64,000 nucleotides of DNA from an uncultured Senegalimassilia sp. (GCF_934630535.1 NZ_CAKTVU010000001.1:1-64000); one strand, 5' to 3'. Shown: positions 43,296 to 56,626, counted from the first letter of the stretch. Numbers and translations are program-made. The notes: generated by a model not told the origin, from the letters alone.

Positions 43296-43498
43296 CGGAT
43301 GGGCATTGCCCGGGCCGCACGGTTCGGGCTGCATGTGGCGAAGGGGCGGCGAAGATCGCGCGGCATTCCCGCGACCTACCCGGCGCTTGCTAGCGGATCG
43401 CGCCTGGGCGGCGCCTCGCGCCTCGGCTATCCCGCAAACCGATAGCGCGTAGCCGTTCGGCCCGATATCGCCAGCTCGTCCATACGTTCGCTGTGAAA

Positions 43499-43553
43499 AA
43501 ACAACCTCGCAACCATCGTTTGATGCGGCGGTTACGAGGTTGTTTGCTATAGT
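43499..43553 (+). promoter_or_regulatory. hairpin and extended -10 before lysC
   Basis: Bases 43499-43514 pair with 43530-43545 (15 of 16 pairs) around a 15-nt loop. TGCTATAGT (extended -10; -10 box at 43548-43553) comes directly after, 38 bp before the lysC start. No properly spaced -35 box is seen. The hairpin may end the permease transcript. Confidence 0.5.
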
Positions 43554-43590
43554 GGCAGACAATCGAAACCCCGTCCGAAAAAGGAAACGC

Positions 43591-44871
43591 ATGTCGCTAA
43601 TCGTATGCAAATTCGGGGGCACGTCCGTCGCAAGCCCCGAGCGCATCCAAATGGTTGCGAAGAAGCTGATCGCGAAGAAGCAGGCCGGCCATGACGTGGT
43701 CGCCGTGGTGTCCGCCATGGGCAAGACCACCGACGAGCTGGTGGGCCTGGCAGCCGCGCTCAACGACAACCCGCCGCTGCGCGAGATGGACCGTCTGCTC
43801 TCCACCGGCGAGCAGGTGTCCATGTCGCTTCTGGCCATGGCCATCGAGGCGCGTGGCTACAAGGCCATGAGCTTCACCGGTCGCCAGGCTGGCATTGAGA
43901 CCGACAAGTTCCACAACAAGGCGAAGATCGTCATGGTGCACAGCGAGCGCGTGCGCGATGCGCTCGAGCGCGGCGCCATCGCCGTCGTCGCCGGCTTCCA
44001 GGGCGTCGATGCCGACGGCGACATCACCACGCTCGGCCGCGGCGGCTCCGACACCACGGCGGTCGCTGTGGCGCACGGCCTGAACGCCGACGTGTGCGAG
44101 ATCTACTCCGACGTGGACGGCGTCTACACCGCCGACCCGCGCATCTGCCCGCGCGCGAAGAAGCTCGATGTCATCAACTACGAGGACATGCTGGAGCTCT
44201 CCGGCTCCGGCGCCGGCGTCCTGCAGATGCGCGCCGTCGAATTCGCCCGCAAGTACAACGTGGTCATCCATTCCCGCTCGGCGTTCTCCGACGCCGAGGG
44301 CACCTATGTCAAGGAGGAAACCGACATGATGGAGGAAGCCGTCATCACCGGCATCGCACACGACACGTCGGAAGTGAAGGTCACCATCCGCGGCGTGCCC
44401 GACATGTCCGGCGTCGCCGCCAAGCTGTTCAGCGCATTGGCGGGCAACCAGGTGAGCGTGGACATGATCATCCAGAACGTGTCCGAGGACGGCATCACCG
44501 ACATCAGCTTCACCTGCCCGGGTGCCGATGAGAAGCGCGCCTGCGAGACGGTGGAGCGCATCCTTCCCGACATCAACGCGCGCGAATACGTGGTCGACGA
44601 GGACATCGCCAAGGTCAGCATCGTGGGCACGGGCATGAAGTCCAGCCCCGGCATCGCCGCCAAGGCGTTTCAGACCCTCGGCGAGAACAACATCAACATC
44701 CTGGCCATCTCCACGTCGCCCATCCGCCTGTCCGTGGTGGTCGACGGCGCCCAGACCGCTGCCGCGGTGCGCTGCCTGCACACGGCGTTCGGCCTGGACT
44801 CCGACAGCGTGTTCGAGGAGACGCAGCTGTCCGCGGAGGAGATTGCCGCGAAGATGAACAAGGGCAGGTAG
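43591..44871 (+). CDS. lysC: aspartate kinase, with probable internal beta start
   Basis: A 426-residue aspartokinase, first step of the lysine, methionine and threonine pathway. VCKFGGTSVAS is the N-terminal ATP-site motif. LLSTGEQVSMSLLAMA and GFQGVDADGDITTLGRGGSDTTAVA bind aspartate and ATP. Two ACT domains follow (about 255-420) with GVPDMSGVAAKLFSALAGNQVSVDMIIQN and GTGMKSSPGIAAKAFQTLGENNINILAIST. The start follows AAAAAGGAAACGC. An in-frame ATG at 44326 has AAGGAGG 8 bp upstream and would give a 181-residue regulatory beta chain, as in Bacillus and Corynebacterium lysC. A terminator separates it from asd. Confidence 0.95.
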   Translation: MSLIVCKFGGTSVASPERIQMVAKKLIAKKQAGHDVVAVVSAMGKTTDELVGLAAALNDNPPLREMDRLLSTGEQVSMSLLAMAIEARGYKAMSFTGRQAGIETDKFHNKAKIVMVHSERVRDALERGAIAVVAGFQGVDADGDITTLGRGGSDTTAVAVAHGLNADVCEIYSDVDGVYTADPRICPRAKKLDVINYEDMLELSGSGAGVLQMRAVEFARKYNVVIHSRSAFSDAEGTYVKEETDMMEEAVITGIAHDTSEVKVTIRGVPDMSGVAAKLFSALAGNQVSVDMIIQNVSEDGITDISFTCPGADEKRACETVERILPDINAREYVVDEDIAKVSIVGTGMKSSPGIAAKAFQTLGENNINILAISTSPIRLSVVVDGAQTAAAVRCLHTAFGLDSDSVFEETQLSAEEIAAKMNKGR

Positions 44872-44995
44872 CTGTAGCTCCGTCTGCCTGACGGCAGCCG
44901 GACTGCTCGACGTTGCGGCCGCCTGTGGCGCCCCGCCTTCGCACGAGCCCGAGGGCTCACGTACCAAAGGCGGTCATACGGCGAACGAACCGCTC

Positions 44996-45033
44996 GGAGC
45001 CGCGGGGGCGCGAAGCATCCCGCGGCTCCTTTC
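44996..45033 (+). terminator. terminator between lysC and asd
   Basis: GGAGCCGCGGG (44996-45006) pairs with CCCGCGGCTCC (45019-45029), followed by TTTCCC. Confidence 0.8.
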
Positions 45034-45141
45034 CCATTGCGCGCAGGCAGGGGCCGGCGTGCATCCCCTAAGGCAATATGGGGCGCAAAAGCACCCATCA
45101 TTGACGATATATCAACCCGGAACGTGAACGAGGAGGACCTC

Positions 45142-46197
45142 ATGGCTTGGACGAAAGTTATGCCGGCTAACCCGGTGGTTGCGGTTTGCGGCGCTACGGG
45201 CGCCGTCGGCAACGAGTTCTTGAATGTGCTGCACGACCTGGATTTCCCCGCGTCGAAGGTCATCGCGCTGGCTTCCGCGCGTTCCGCCGGTAAGAAGCTG
45301 CCGTTCAAGGGCTGCGGCCAGGTTCCCGCAGGCGAGCTGACCGTGCAGGAGATGACCCCCGAATCGTTCGAGGGCGTCGACATCGCGTTGTTCTCCGCCG
45401 GCGGCTCCGTGTCGAAGGCCATGCGCGAGGCCGTGGTCTCCCACGGCGCCGTCATGATCGACAACTCCAGCGCGTTCCGCATGGACGAGGACGTGCCGCT
45501 GGTGGTGCCCGAGGTGAACCCCGGCGACGTGAGCTGGCATGACGGCGTCATCGCCAACCCGAACTGCTCCACCATCCAAATGGTGGTCGCGCTCAAGCCC
45601 CTCTACGACCTGGCGCGCATCACCCGCGTGGTCGTCTCCACGTACCAGGCCGCATCCGGCGCCGGCGCCCCGGCCATGGCCGAGCTGTACGACCAGACGC
45701 GCGAGTTCCTGGACGGCAAGCCCGAGGACGAGCTGACCATCAAGGCGTTCAAGCACCGCATCGCGTTCAACACCATCCCGCACATCGACGTGTTCCTAGA
45801 CGATGATTCCACGAAGGAAGAGTGGAAGATGGTCGCGGAAACGAAGAAGATCATGGGCGACGAGGGCGTTCAGGTGGCCGCCACCTGCGTGCGCGTGCCC
45901 GTGCTGCGCTGCCACGGCGAGTCCATCAACGTCGAGTTCGTCGGCGATGTGCCGCCCGAGGCCGCTCGCGAGGCGCTTGCCGCCGCGCCGGGCGTCACCG
46001 TCATGGACGATCCCGCCAACGACGTGTATCCCATGCCGGGCCTGCTGGCCGGCACGAACGACACCTACGTCGGCCGCATCCGCCGCGACCCCACGGTCAA
46101 GCACGGCCTGGCCATGTGGGTCGTCGCCGACCAAATCCGCAAGGGCGCTGCGCTCAACGCCGTGCAGATCGCCCAGCTGCTGCTTCCGCAGGAGTAG
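45142..46197 (+). CDS. asd: aspartate-semialdehyde dehydrogenase
   Basis: A 351-residue enzyme that reduces aspartyl phosphate to the semialdehyde, the step after LysC. VVAVCGATGAVGNEFLNVL is the NADP-binding GxTGxVG loop. LFSAGGSVSKAM, FRMDEDVPLVVPEVN and IANPNCSTIQMVVALKPL carry the catalytic Cys and Gln. CVRVPVLRCHGESINVEF has the catalytic His region. It ends with GLAMWVVADQIRKGAALNAVQIAQLL. The start is set by AGGAGG. It lies downstream of lysC but is probably transcribed on its own, because a terminator lies between. A 16-bp stem terminator follows. Confidence 0.96.
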   Translation: MAWTKVMPANPVVAVCGATGAVGNEFLNVLHDLDFPASKVIALASARSAGKKLPFKGCGQVPAGELTVQEMTPESFEGVDIALFSAGGSVSKAMREAVVSHGAVMIDNSSAFRMDEDVPLVVPEVNPGDVSWHDGVIANPNCSTIQMVVALKPLYDLARITRVVVSTYQAASGAGAPAMAELYDQTREFLDGKPEDELTIKAFKHRIAFNTIPHIDVFLDDDSTKEEWKMVAETKKIMGDEGVQVAATCVRVPVLRCHGESINVEFVGDVPPEAAREALAAAPGVTVMDDPANDVYPMPGLLAGTNDTYVGRIRRDPTVKHGLAMWVVADQIRKGAALNAVQIAQLLLPQE

Positions 46198-46253
46198 GGA
46201 AACGGCGAAGGGCGTACCCGAAAGGGTCCGCCCGAACAGCTTTATGAAACGCG

Positions 46254-46294
46254 AACGGGGAGCTGCGGCACGGAGCCGCAGCTCCCCGTTGCTT
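46254..46294 (+). terminator. asd terminator
   Basis: A 16-bp perfect stem (46254-46269 with 46275-46290), loop ACGGA, then GCTT. Confidence 0.8.
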
Positions 46295-46491
46295 ATGGGC
46301 GGGGCGCCCCTTCGGCTCTCCGATGGGAGGGCGAAACTTCGCGAAAGGCGCTCTTGCGGCGCTGATGAGACCCCGCTGTTCCGCCGCCGTAAAACCGCCG
46401 CGGACGCTCGCAGGGCGTGGGAGGTCGAGCGCCTGCGAGCGATATTCCGGTGGGGCGATGCGTTTGCTTGCGGGGTTGACGAGGTCTTTCG

Positions 46492-46497
46492 CTATAA
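46492..46497 (+). promoter_or_regulatory. tlyA -10 box, leaderless arrangement
   Basis: A consensus TATAAT ends only 8 bp before the tlyA ATG at 46506, so transcription would start at or within two bases of the start codon. The -35 is uncertain: TTGCGG at 46467-46472 is 19 bp away and TTGACG at 46475-46480 is only 11 bp away. Confidence 0.6.
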
Positions 46498-46505
46498 TGG
46501 GCCGC

Positions 46506-47249
46506 ATGACTAAGAAACCGAAAAAGATACGCTTGGATGAGCTGCTGGTCGAGCAGGGGGTGTTCCCCGACGCCGGCACCGTGCTGCGCGCCGTTTTGGC
46601 GCACGAGGTGAAGGTGGACGACGTGTACGTCACCAGCGCCGCCATCAAGGTCGCGCCCGACGCCGACATCGTGGTGAAGGGCCGCAAGAAGTTCGTCTCG
46701 CGCGGCGGGCATAAGCTGCAGGGCGCGCTCGACGCGTTCGGGCAGGACGTCTCGGACATGCGCTGCATGGATATCGGCAGCTCGACGGGCGGATTCTCCG
46801 ATTGCCTTCTGCAGGCCGGCGCCGGCAGCGTGGCGTGCGTGGACGTGAACTACGGGCAGCTGGCGTGGAAGCTGCGCCAAGACCCGCGCGTGGCGGTGTT
46901 CGAGCGCACCAACATCAAGCTGGCCGATCCCGCCGAGCTGGGTGCGCCGTTCGACCTGCTGGTGGCCGACCTCAGCTTCATCGGCCTGGCGGCCCTGGCG
47001 CCCACGTTCGCGCGGTTCGCGCAGGCGGGCACCATCTTCATCGGCCTGATCAAGCCCCAGTTCGAAAGCCAGCACGACGAAACCGACCACGGCATCGTGC
47101 GCGACGAGGCGGTTCGCCTGCGCACGGTCGATGAGGTGCGTGCGGCCCTGGAGGCAGCCGGCTTCGAATGCACGGGCGTCACCGAAAGCCCCATCACCGG
47201 CCACGAAGGCAACGTGGAGTACCTGGTCCGCGCGGTTTTTCTGGGGTAG
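46506..47249 (+). CDS. tlyA: TlyA-family 2'-O-rRNA methyltransferase
   Basis: A 247-residue protein. The N-terminal S4 RNA-binding domain (RLDELLVEQGVFPDAGTVLRAVLAHEVKVDD) leads to SRGGHKLQGALDAF, then an FtsJ/RrmJ-like methyltransferase: CMDIGSSTGGFSDCLLQAGAGSVACVDV (SAM site), LLVADLSFIGLA, FIGLIKPQFES, and ITGHEGNVEYL. The K-D-K-E tetrad of 2'-O-methyltransferases can be followed: Lys in HKL, Asp in VADLS, Lys in IKPQFE, Glu near the end. TlyA methylates 16S and 23S rRNA and affects capreomycin sensitivity. No ribosome site precedes the ATG; the -10 box lies 8 bp upstream. Confidence 0.92.
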   Translation: MTKKPKKIRLDELLVEQGVFPDAGTVLRAVLAHEVKVDDVYVTSAAIKVAPDADIVVKGRKKFVSRGGHKLQGALDAFGQDVSDMRCMDIGSSTGGFSDCLLQAGAGSVACVDVNYGQLAWKLRQDPRVAVFERTNIKLADPAELGAPFDLLVADLSFIGLAALAPTFARFAQAGTIFIGLIKPQFESQHDETDHGIVRDEAVRLRTVDEVRAALEAAGFECTGVTESPITGHEGNVEYLVRAVFLG

Positions 47250-47258
47250 CGATCCCTG

Positions 47259-49586
47259 TTACACGCGGTACACGGCGATGCCCGTGAAGTTGAATATGCG
47301 TTTGCCGTTGCCGCGTACCGCCACATATGCGCGGTCGGTCGTTCCGTCGTTGTTCACGATGGGCGCATAGTATTTGTGGCGATAGAGATGCGACGGATGC
47401 ATCATCTGACGTTCATCGATAAGCGGCAGCTGATAGGCGACGAAGGGAACGCCCGTGTTGCGCGGCGCGGCAAGGTTGCCCTCGCCTTCGCCGAACAGGA
47501 TGTCCGTGAGCGTCTTCTTCTTGTCGTAGTCAAGGTACATGTTGACCAGTTGGTCTTGCGTGAGGACGCAATGACCTGCGGAATCTTTCATGAGCTGCTT
47601 TTGCGTCATGCCGCCGTCCTTGGTCGTGCGCACGTTCGCGGCGTTGGCGGCGATCTGCACCTGATGCCCCGGCACCTGGTAGTAGCGGATGTTGTCGGCC
47701 CGTTTCACCAGCTTTTGCGCGGTGGCCATCGCCGCGACTTCGTTGGAGACGCCCGTCGCGGCGCCGTCGGCATCGTCGTCCTCGGCAAGCAATGCCATCG
47801 CCGACTGGGGCAGGGTGGCGGTTCCGAACAGGCCCTTCCAAAAGCCCAGCCACTCGGCAAGCTCGGTCTTCTTTTCGGGGTCGTCTTTGATGACAAGGTA
47901 GTGCTCGTTGAGGCAGAACGTCGAATAGTTGATGAGCGCCATGAAGTTCGACAGCACCGAGCTTTGGAAGTTGGCGCGCATCTCGTATCCGTGGTGCTCC
48001 CATTTGTAGCTCAGCACCATGAGCTCGTCGAACGCGCCGAACAGGTTCTTGTTCGTGCCGGTGTAGCACTGCATGATCTCGTTGCCCAGGACGCCGGCCA
48101 TGTCGTAAACGTATCTGCCGCACACCTGGTAGCGGGGGTTCGAGTACAGGTTCTCGGCGAACTCCTTGCGGCGGGCTTCCTTCTCGTCACCGTCGGGCAG
48201 CGCATCGATGGATTCCATCATGCTGTTGAGCTTCGAGAGGTCCCATCGCATCTCGGCGGAGAACTTGCTCAGGTAATTGTTCACCTGCAGGTAGCAGGCC
48301 TGTTTGTCGAATTGGGCTATGACCTGCGCGATCTTGCGCTCGATGTCGTCGAGCTGCCCTTGGATCTCGGTAAGCTTCGATATGATCTGCGCTGATTCGT
48401 CGTTGCCGCCGAACACCAGCTCGAGCAGCGACGAGCTCCCGTACTCGAAGGCGCGCCCCGCCGTCTGCTCGCCGATGAATTTCAGGCCGGCGATCAGCAG
48501 GTCGATGGCCTCGATCGCGACGTCGGCCTGGGGAGCGGGGTCTTCCGCGGTCAGCGCGGCCACGTCTTGCTGGAAGTCCTCGGCCGGTTGATCGTCGGAT
48601 GACATGTCGGGCTCGCCATCGGTTTCCAGGGGATCCTCGGGCGTGAAGGACAGCAGGTTCTCGTCGTCGTCGGCCGTATCCTCCGCGTCGATGGCGACGT
48701 CGCTTGCAGCCTCGTCTGCGTAGGCGGTTTGAGGGGCGAAGGGGTTGGCGGAGGCGACGGAGGCGGCGGTGGCGCTGGCGGCGGGCGCCTTCGCCTGCTG
48801 GGTGGTTGCGGCGCCGGCCAGGGCGGCGACGGCGTCCTTCCAGGCTGCATCGTCGTTCGCGGCTTCGAGCAGCGTGCCGTGGCGCTGCTCGGCGGCGCCT
48901 TCGTCGCCGGTGACGGTCACGCGTGCGCCGCCGGAGCCTTCGCCGGACACCTGGGCCTCGAAGGGCGCGTCGACGTCGCCCACGGAGCTGTTCGCGTTGA
49001 TGATCAGATCGGCGCACGAATCGCCCAGCGTCGCCTGCCCGATGTGCGCGCCGCCATGTGCGACGGCGTCGCTTTTGCCGATGACGATGAGGTGGTCGAC
49101 CGACCCTTCGATATCGGCGGTTTTGATCGAGCCGAGGCTCAAAACGCCGATCGCCGCGTCAGGTTGGATGGAAACGACGCCGTCGGAGTTCACGCCGTCG
49201 ACGTTGAGCATGCGCAGCGTTCCCGTCACGATGACCGGGGACCCAAGCGGCGCCAGCGTTGTACAGCAGGAATCGGGATTTTCGCCATCGCGATAGCAGA
49301 GTGCTATGGTGCCGTCGGCAAGGTTGGGGACCAGGGAAAGCGCCGCGCCTGAGAACGCGGTTCCCGCGGCGTCGCCGTTGATGAAGAAGCGCTGTCCATC
49401 AACGTGCAGCGTTACCTGGTCGGAGTCGTTTGAGGAAGCGTTGCCGCCATTGTTGTCCGCGCTGCATCCGAGCGAGGCGACGCCCGTGAAACCGAGCGCG
49501 CACGAGCCGATGAGCACGGCGGACGTTTTGATCATGGTGCGGCGGGTGAGGCCGTTCCCGGCGGGTCGAGCGTCGAAGCTTGTCAT
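47259..49586 (-). CDS. large Tat-exported lipoprotein of unknown function
   Basis: A 775-residue protein. Signal: LTRRTMIKTSAVLIGSCALGF, a Tat motif at about 13-20, then a lipobox-like SLGCSADNN at about 39-44, so Tat export and lipidation are likely. Residues 55-215 are beta-rich (LHVDGQRFFINGDA, VNSDGVVSIQPDA). Residues 230-350 form an Ala/Asp/Glu-rich disordered linker. Residues 355-600 are helical with heptad character (KLTEIQGQLDDIERKIAQVI) and resemble helical bundles of pore-forming or phage-tail-associated proteins. The C-terminus has KDGGMTQKQLMKDSAGHCVL and DRAYVAVRGNGKRIFNFTG. No enzyme motif is visible. The convergent neighbour is tlyA. I cannot assign a family. Confidence 0.8.
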   Translation of the reverse strand: MTSFDARPAGNGLTRRTMIKTSAVLIGSCALGFTGVASLGCSADNNGGNASSNDSDQVTLHVDGQRFFINGDAAGTAFSGAALSLVPNLADGTIALCYRDGENPDSCCTTLAPLGSPVIVTGTLRMLNVDGVNSDGVVSIQPDAAIGVLSLGSIKTADIEGSVDHLIVIGKSDAVAHGGAHIGQATLGDSCADLIINANSSVGDVDAPFEAQVSGEGSGGARVTVTGDEGAAEQRHGTLLEAANDDAAWKDAVAALAGAATTQQAKAPAASATAASVASANPFAPQTAYADEAASDVAIDAEDTADDDENLLSFTPEDPLETDGEPDMSSDDQPAEDFQQDVAALTAEDPAPQADVAIEAIDLLIAGLKFIGEQTAGRAFEYGSSSLLELVFGGNDESAQIISKLTEIQGQLDDIERKIAQVIAQFDKQACYLQVNNYLSKFSAEMRWDLSKLNSMMESIDALPDGDEKEARRKEFAENLYSNPRYQVCGRYVYDMAGVLGNEIMQCYTGTNKNLFGAFDELMVLSYKWEHHGYEMRANFQSSVLSNFMALINYSTFCLNEHYLVIKDDPEKKTELAEWLGFWKGLFGTATLPQSAMALLAEDDDADGAATGVSNEVAAMATAQKLVKRADNIRYYQVPGHQVQIAANAANVRTTKDGGMTQKQLMKDSAGHCVLTQDQLVNMYLDYDKKKTLTDILFGEGEGNLAAPRNTGVPFVAYQLPLIDERQMMHPSHLYRHKYYAPIVNNDGTTDRAYVAVRGNGKRIFNFTGIAVYRV

Positions 49587-49909
49587 AGGGGCTCCTCCCC
49601 GAAGGTGAAAACGTTGCGCACATGATATGACACGCGTGCTCGCTTCCGAAAGGGGGATGCCCGCCTTTTTCGGCGGCGGGCGGCGGCTGGGCGGGTGCGC
49701 GAATCAGCGGCGTTGCTTTCGCCCGTTCGCTCGCGTTCTCCGGTGGCGAGCCGTGACGAGCAGCGCCCTCATGTTTCGGGTTTTGAACGATGTTGTTTCC
49801 AGCTGGTTAACCGTAGCTGCGGAAACGCTCGCGTAACACGCGGCCTGCACACTGAATGCGGGCCGCTTCTGTTCTCCGGCGGCCTTATCATCCAGACGAA
49901 GGACCGCAT
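49587..49909. other. divergent promoter region before gltB
   Basis: About 320 bp, moderately GC-rich, with a weak hairpin at 49660-49685 and no clear operator. Promoters for the minus-strand lipoprotein gene and gltB must lie here. No gene is supported. Confidence 0.5.
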
Positions 49910-54628
<4,719 letters not shown>

Positions 54629-54631
54629 GAG

Positions 54632-56122
54632 ATGGGAAAGCCCGGAGCATTTTTGGAACACGGCCGCTGCGCCCATAGCCTGCGTCCCGTGCAAGAGCGA
54701 ACCCGCGATTTCGATGAGCTGTACGAGCCGGTGCCGGAGGAGCGGACGCGTGAGCAGGCAAGCCGCTGCATGGCATGCGGCGTGGCGTTTTGCCAGGTGG
54801 GAGCGCCGTTCGGGAAGGCAAGGCCTTCCGGTTGCCCGCTGCACAACCTGATTCCCGAGTGGAACGACCTGGTGTGGCGCGGCCAGTGGGAACAGGCGGC
54901 CGAGCGCTTGGCGCTGACCAGCCCCATGCCCGAGTTCACCAGCCGCGTGTGCCCGGCCTTGTGCGAGGCGGCGTGCAACCTTGCCCGCAACGACGAGGCG
55001 GAGACCATCCACGACAACGAGCGCGCCATCTCCGATTGGCAGTGGGCCCATGGCGGGCCGCGCCGCTTCGAGCCGGCGAGCCCGGATGCGCCGAGCGTCG
55101 CCGTGGTGGGCTCGGGCCCGGCGGGCCTGGTGGCCGCTTGGGACCTGGCGCGCCGCGGGGCGCGCGTGTGCGTGGTCGAGCGCCACGACCGCGCTGGCGG
55201 CCTGCTCATGTACGGCATCCCGAACATGAAGCTGGATAAGTCGGTGGTCAAGCGCCGTGTGGACCTGATGGCCGAGCTGGGCATCGAGTTCCGTCTGGGC
55301 GTCGACGCGGCCGATGCCGACGTGGCCGCGGGTCTGGCTGCGGAGTTCGACGCCGTGGTGGTTGCCGCGGGCGCCTGCAAGGCGCGCGGCGTGAACGCCG
55401 AAGGCTTCGACGCCGGCATCGCCGCGGGGGACGTGGTGTACGCGGTGGATTACCTGACCGAGCAGACGCGCTCGTTGCTCGAGGATCGCAAGCCCGCCAT
55501 CAGCGCCGAAGGCAAGGACGTGGTGGTCATCGGCGGCGGCGACACGGGCAACGACTGCATGGGCACCGCGGTGCGCCAGGGCGCGCGCACGGTTCGCCAG
55601 CTGGAATATGGTCCGCGTGCGCCGAAGGAGCGCGCGGCGTCGAACCTGTGGCCCGAATGGCCCAACGTCGCCAAGACCGACTACGGTCAGGAGGAAGCTA
55701 TCGCGCTGCAGGGCGATGACCTGCGCGAATGGTGCGCCGACACGCAGAAAGTGCTGCTGGATGACGCCGGGCATGTGCGCGGTCTGCAGGTGCGCTCGTT
55801 CGATTGGTCGGCCGGCAAGCCCGAGCCCGTGGAAGGCTCCGAGCGTGAGGTCGATGCGCAACTGGTGCTGGTGGCCTGCGGCTTCGCGGGCCCGGAGGGC
55901 GGCGTGTTCGACGCGTTCGGCGTGCCGCTGGCAACGCAGGGCCGCCCGCTTCCGGTGATGGCGGCCGGCGATTCGCATCGCGCCCTGCGCGCCGCCGCGG
56001 GCAAGGATGATGCCGCCGTGTACGTTGCCGGCGATGCCCGTACGGGCAGCAGCCTGGTGGTCAACGCCATGGCCGACGCCCTCAAATGCGCAGCCGAGGT
56101 AGCTGGCGACCTGGGATTGTAG
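54632..56122 (+). CDS. gltD: glutamate synthase small subunit
   Basis: A 496-residue beta subunit, 3 bp after gltB. Its N-terminal cysteine region (RCMACGVAFC, GCPLHNLIPEWNDL, CPALCEAACN) binds two [4Fe-4S] clusters. The first dinucleotide site is VAVVGSGPAGLVAAWDLARRGARVCVVERHDRAGGLLMYGIPNMKL (FAD), the second is DVVVIGGGDTGNDCMGTAVRQGA (NADPH). It ends with VYVAGDARTGSSLVVNAMADAL. It oxidises NAD(P)H and passes electrons to GltB. Length is normal. A terminator at 56164 follows. This is the last gene before the base composition changes. Confidence 0.97.
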   Translation: MGKPGAFLEHGRCAHSLRPVQERTRDFDELYEPVPEERTREQASRCMACGVAFCQVGAPFGKARPSGCPLHNLIPEWNDLVWRGQWEQAAERLALTSPMPEFTSRVCPALCEAACNLARNDEAETIHDNERAISDWQWAHGGPRRFEPASPDAPSVAVVGSGPAGLVAAWDLARRGARVCVVERHDRAGGLLMYGIPNMKLDKSVVKRRVDLMAELGIEFRLGVDAADADVAAGLAAEFDAVVVAAGACKARGVNAEGFDAGIAAGDVVYAVDYLTEQTRSLLEDRKPAISAEGKDVVVIGGGDTGNDCMGTAVRQGARTVRQLEYGPRAPKERAASNLWPEWPNVAKTDYGQEEAIALQGDDLREWCADTQKVLLDDAGHVRGLQVRSFDWSAGKPEPVEGSEREVDAQLVLVACGFAGPEGGVFDAFGVPLATQGRPLPVMAAGDSHRALRAAAGKDDAAVYVAGDARTGSSLVVNAMADALKCAAEVAGDLGL

Positions 56123-56163
56123 GGAGCTGACGGTAGCGAGTCTAGTGCTAGGGAGCAGGCTTC

Positions 56164-56200
56164 GGGGAAGCGGGCGGTTTGCCGCCGGCTTCCCCATTTG
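56164..56200 (+). terminator. gltBD terminator
   Basis: GGGGAAGC (56164-56171) pairs with GCTTCCCC (56188-56195), with a second GGCGG/CCGCC helix inside, then ATTTGG. Confidence 0.75.
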
Positions 56201-56309
56201 GTGCCTATGCCATGGCGAAGTTGGTCGAATATCGGATGCATAGTTGCGCTTCTTTGATTCGTGCAATAGCATATTCAGTTACTGCTAATCACAACGAAAT
56301 CGGAGTCGC

Positions 56310-56372
56310 ATGTCTCGTAGCCAAGCCATCTCACGCATCCTCTTCATCTGCCACGGCAACATCTGCAGGTAA
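56310..56372 (+). pseudogene. 5' fragment of a low-molecular-weight tyrosine phosphatase
   Basis: A 20-codon frame with ribosome site CGGAG reads ...ISRILFICHGNICR then TAA. CHGNICR is the CX5R catalytic loop of low-molecular-weight protein tyrosine phosphatases, which normally continues with S/T-P-M-A-E and about 130 more residues. The gene stops exactly after the loop's Arg. The following sequence is A+T-rich and unrelated. This marks a junction: probably the left attachment site of a mobile element, whose insertion point lies within or next to CATCTGCAGG (56360-56369). Confidence 0.75.
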
Positions 56373-56438
56373 AGGGAGAAGCGCCAGGTCAGAAGGCGAA
56401 AAACAAGCTACTAGATTATCAATTTACTACTGATTTAC
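56361..56438 (+). repeat. 77-bp direct repeat, copy 1 (attachment-site-like)
   Basis: Starts with ATCTGCAGGT at the phosphatase junction and ends with ATTTACTACTGATTTAC (56422-56438). It matches 58522-58598 in order: ATCTGCAGGT, CCAGGTC, AAGCT and the final 17 bp identical, with the rest partly alike. It may be an element end with its integrase arm sites. Confidence 0.6.
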
Positions 56439-56475
56439 ATTTTTTCGGAGTCCAAACACGACAATATAGCTGTTC

Positions 56476-56518
56476 ACGGTGGCAGTCTTGCTTTTCCCAT
56501 TCGAGCTGCCACCGTTTG
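56476..56518. terminator. hairpin with T-run
   Basis: ACGGTGGCAG (56476-56485) pairs with CTGCCACCGT (56506-56515), followed by TTG. It could end a transcript entering from the phosphatase remnant. Confidence 0.5.
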
Positions 56519-56626
56519 AGACAAGGACTTTGATTTTGATACCGCGTTTACTACGCGACAAGATGCGTTCGATACATCCGAACTCCAATTATTCGATTTG
56601 AACCCAATCGAAAAGAAACCCCATGC

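Larger units (their letters stand above)
46198..46505. other. intergenic region with terminator and tlyA promoter
   Basis: Holds the asd terminator (46254-46294) and the tlyA -10 box (46492-46497). Nothing else is evident in the 200 bp between. Confidence 0.6.

Noticed and set aside
43296..43590. Lysine riboswitch upstream of lysC
   Set aside because: Only one simple hairpin and a promoter are present; the conserved lysine-box multi-helix core is not recognisable and the leader is too short.
42012..43844. Long minus-strand frame opposite the NCS2 permease
   Set aside because: Antisense of a GC-rich gene with Asp/His/Ala-rich nonsense translation; the plus strand encodes a full permease.
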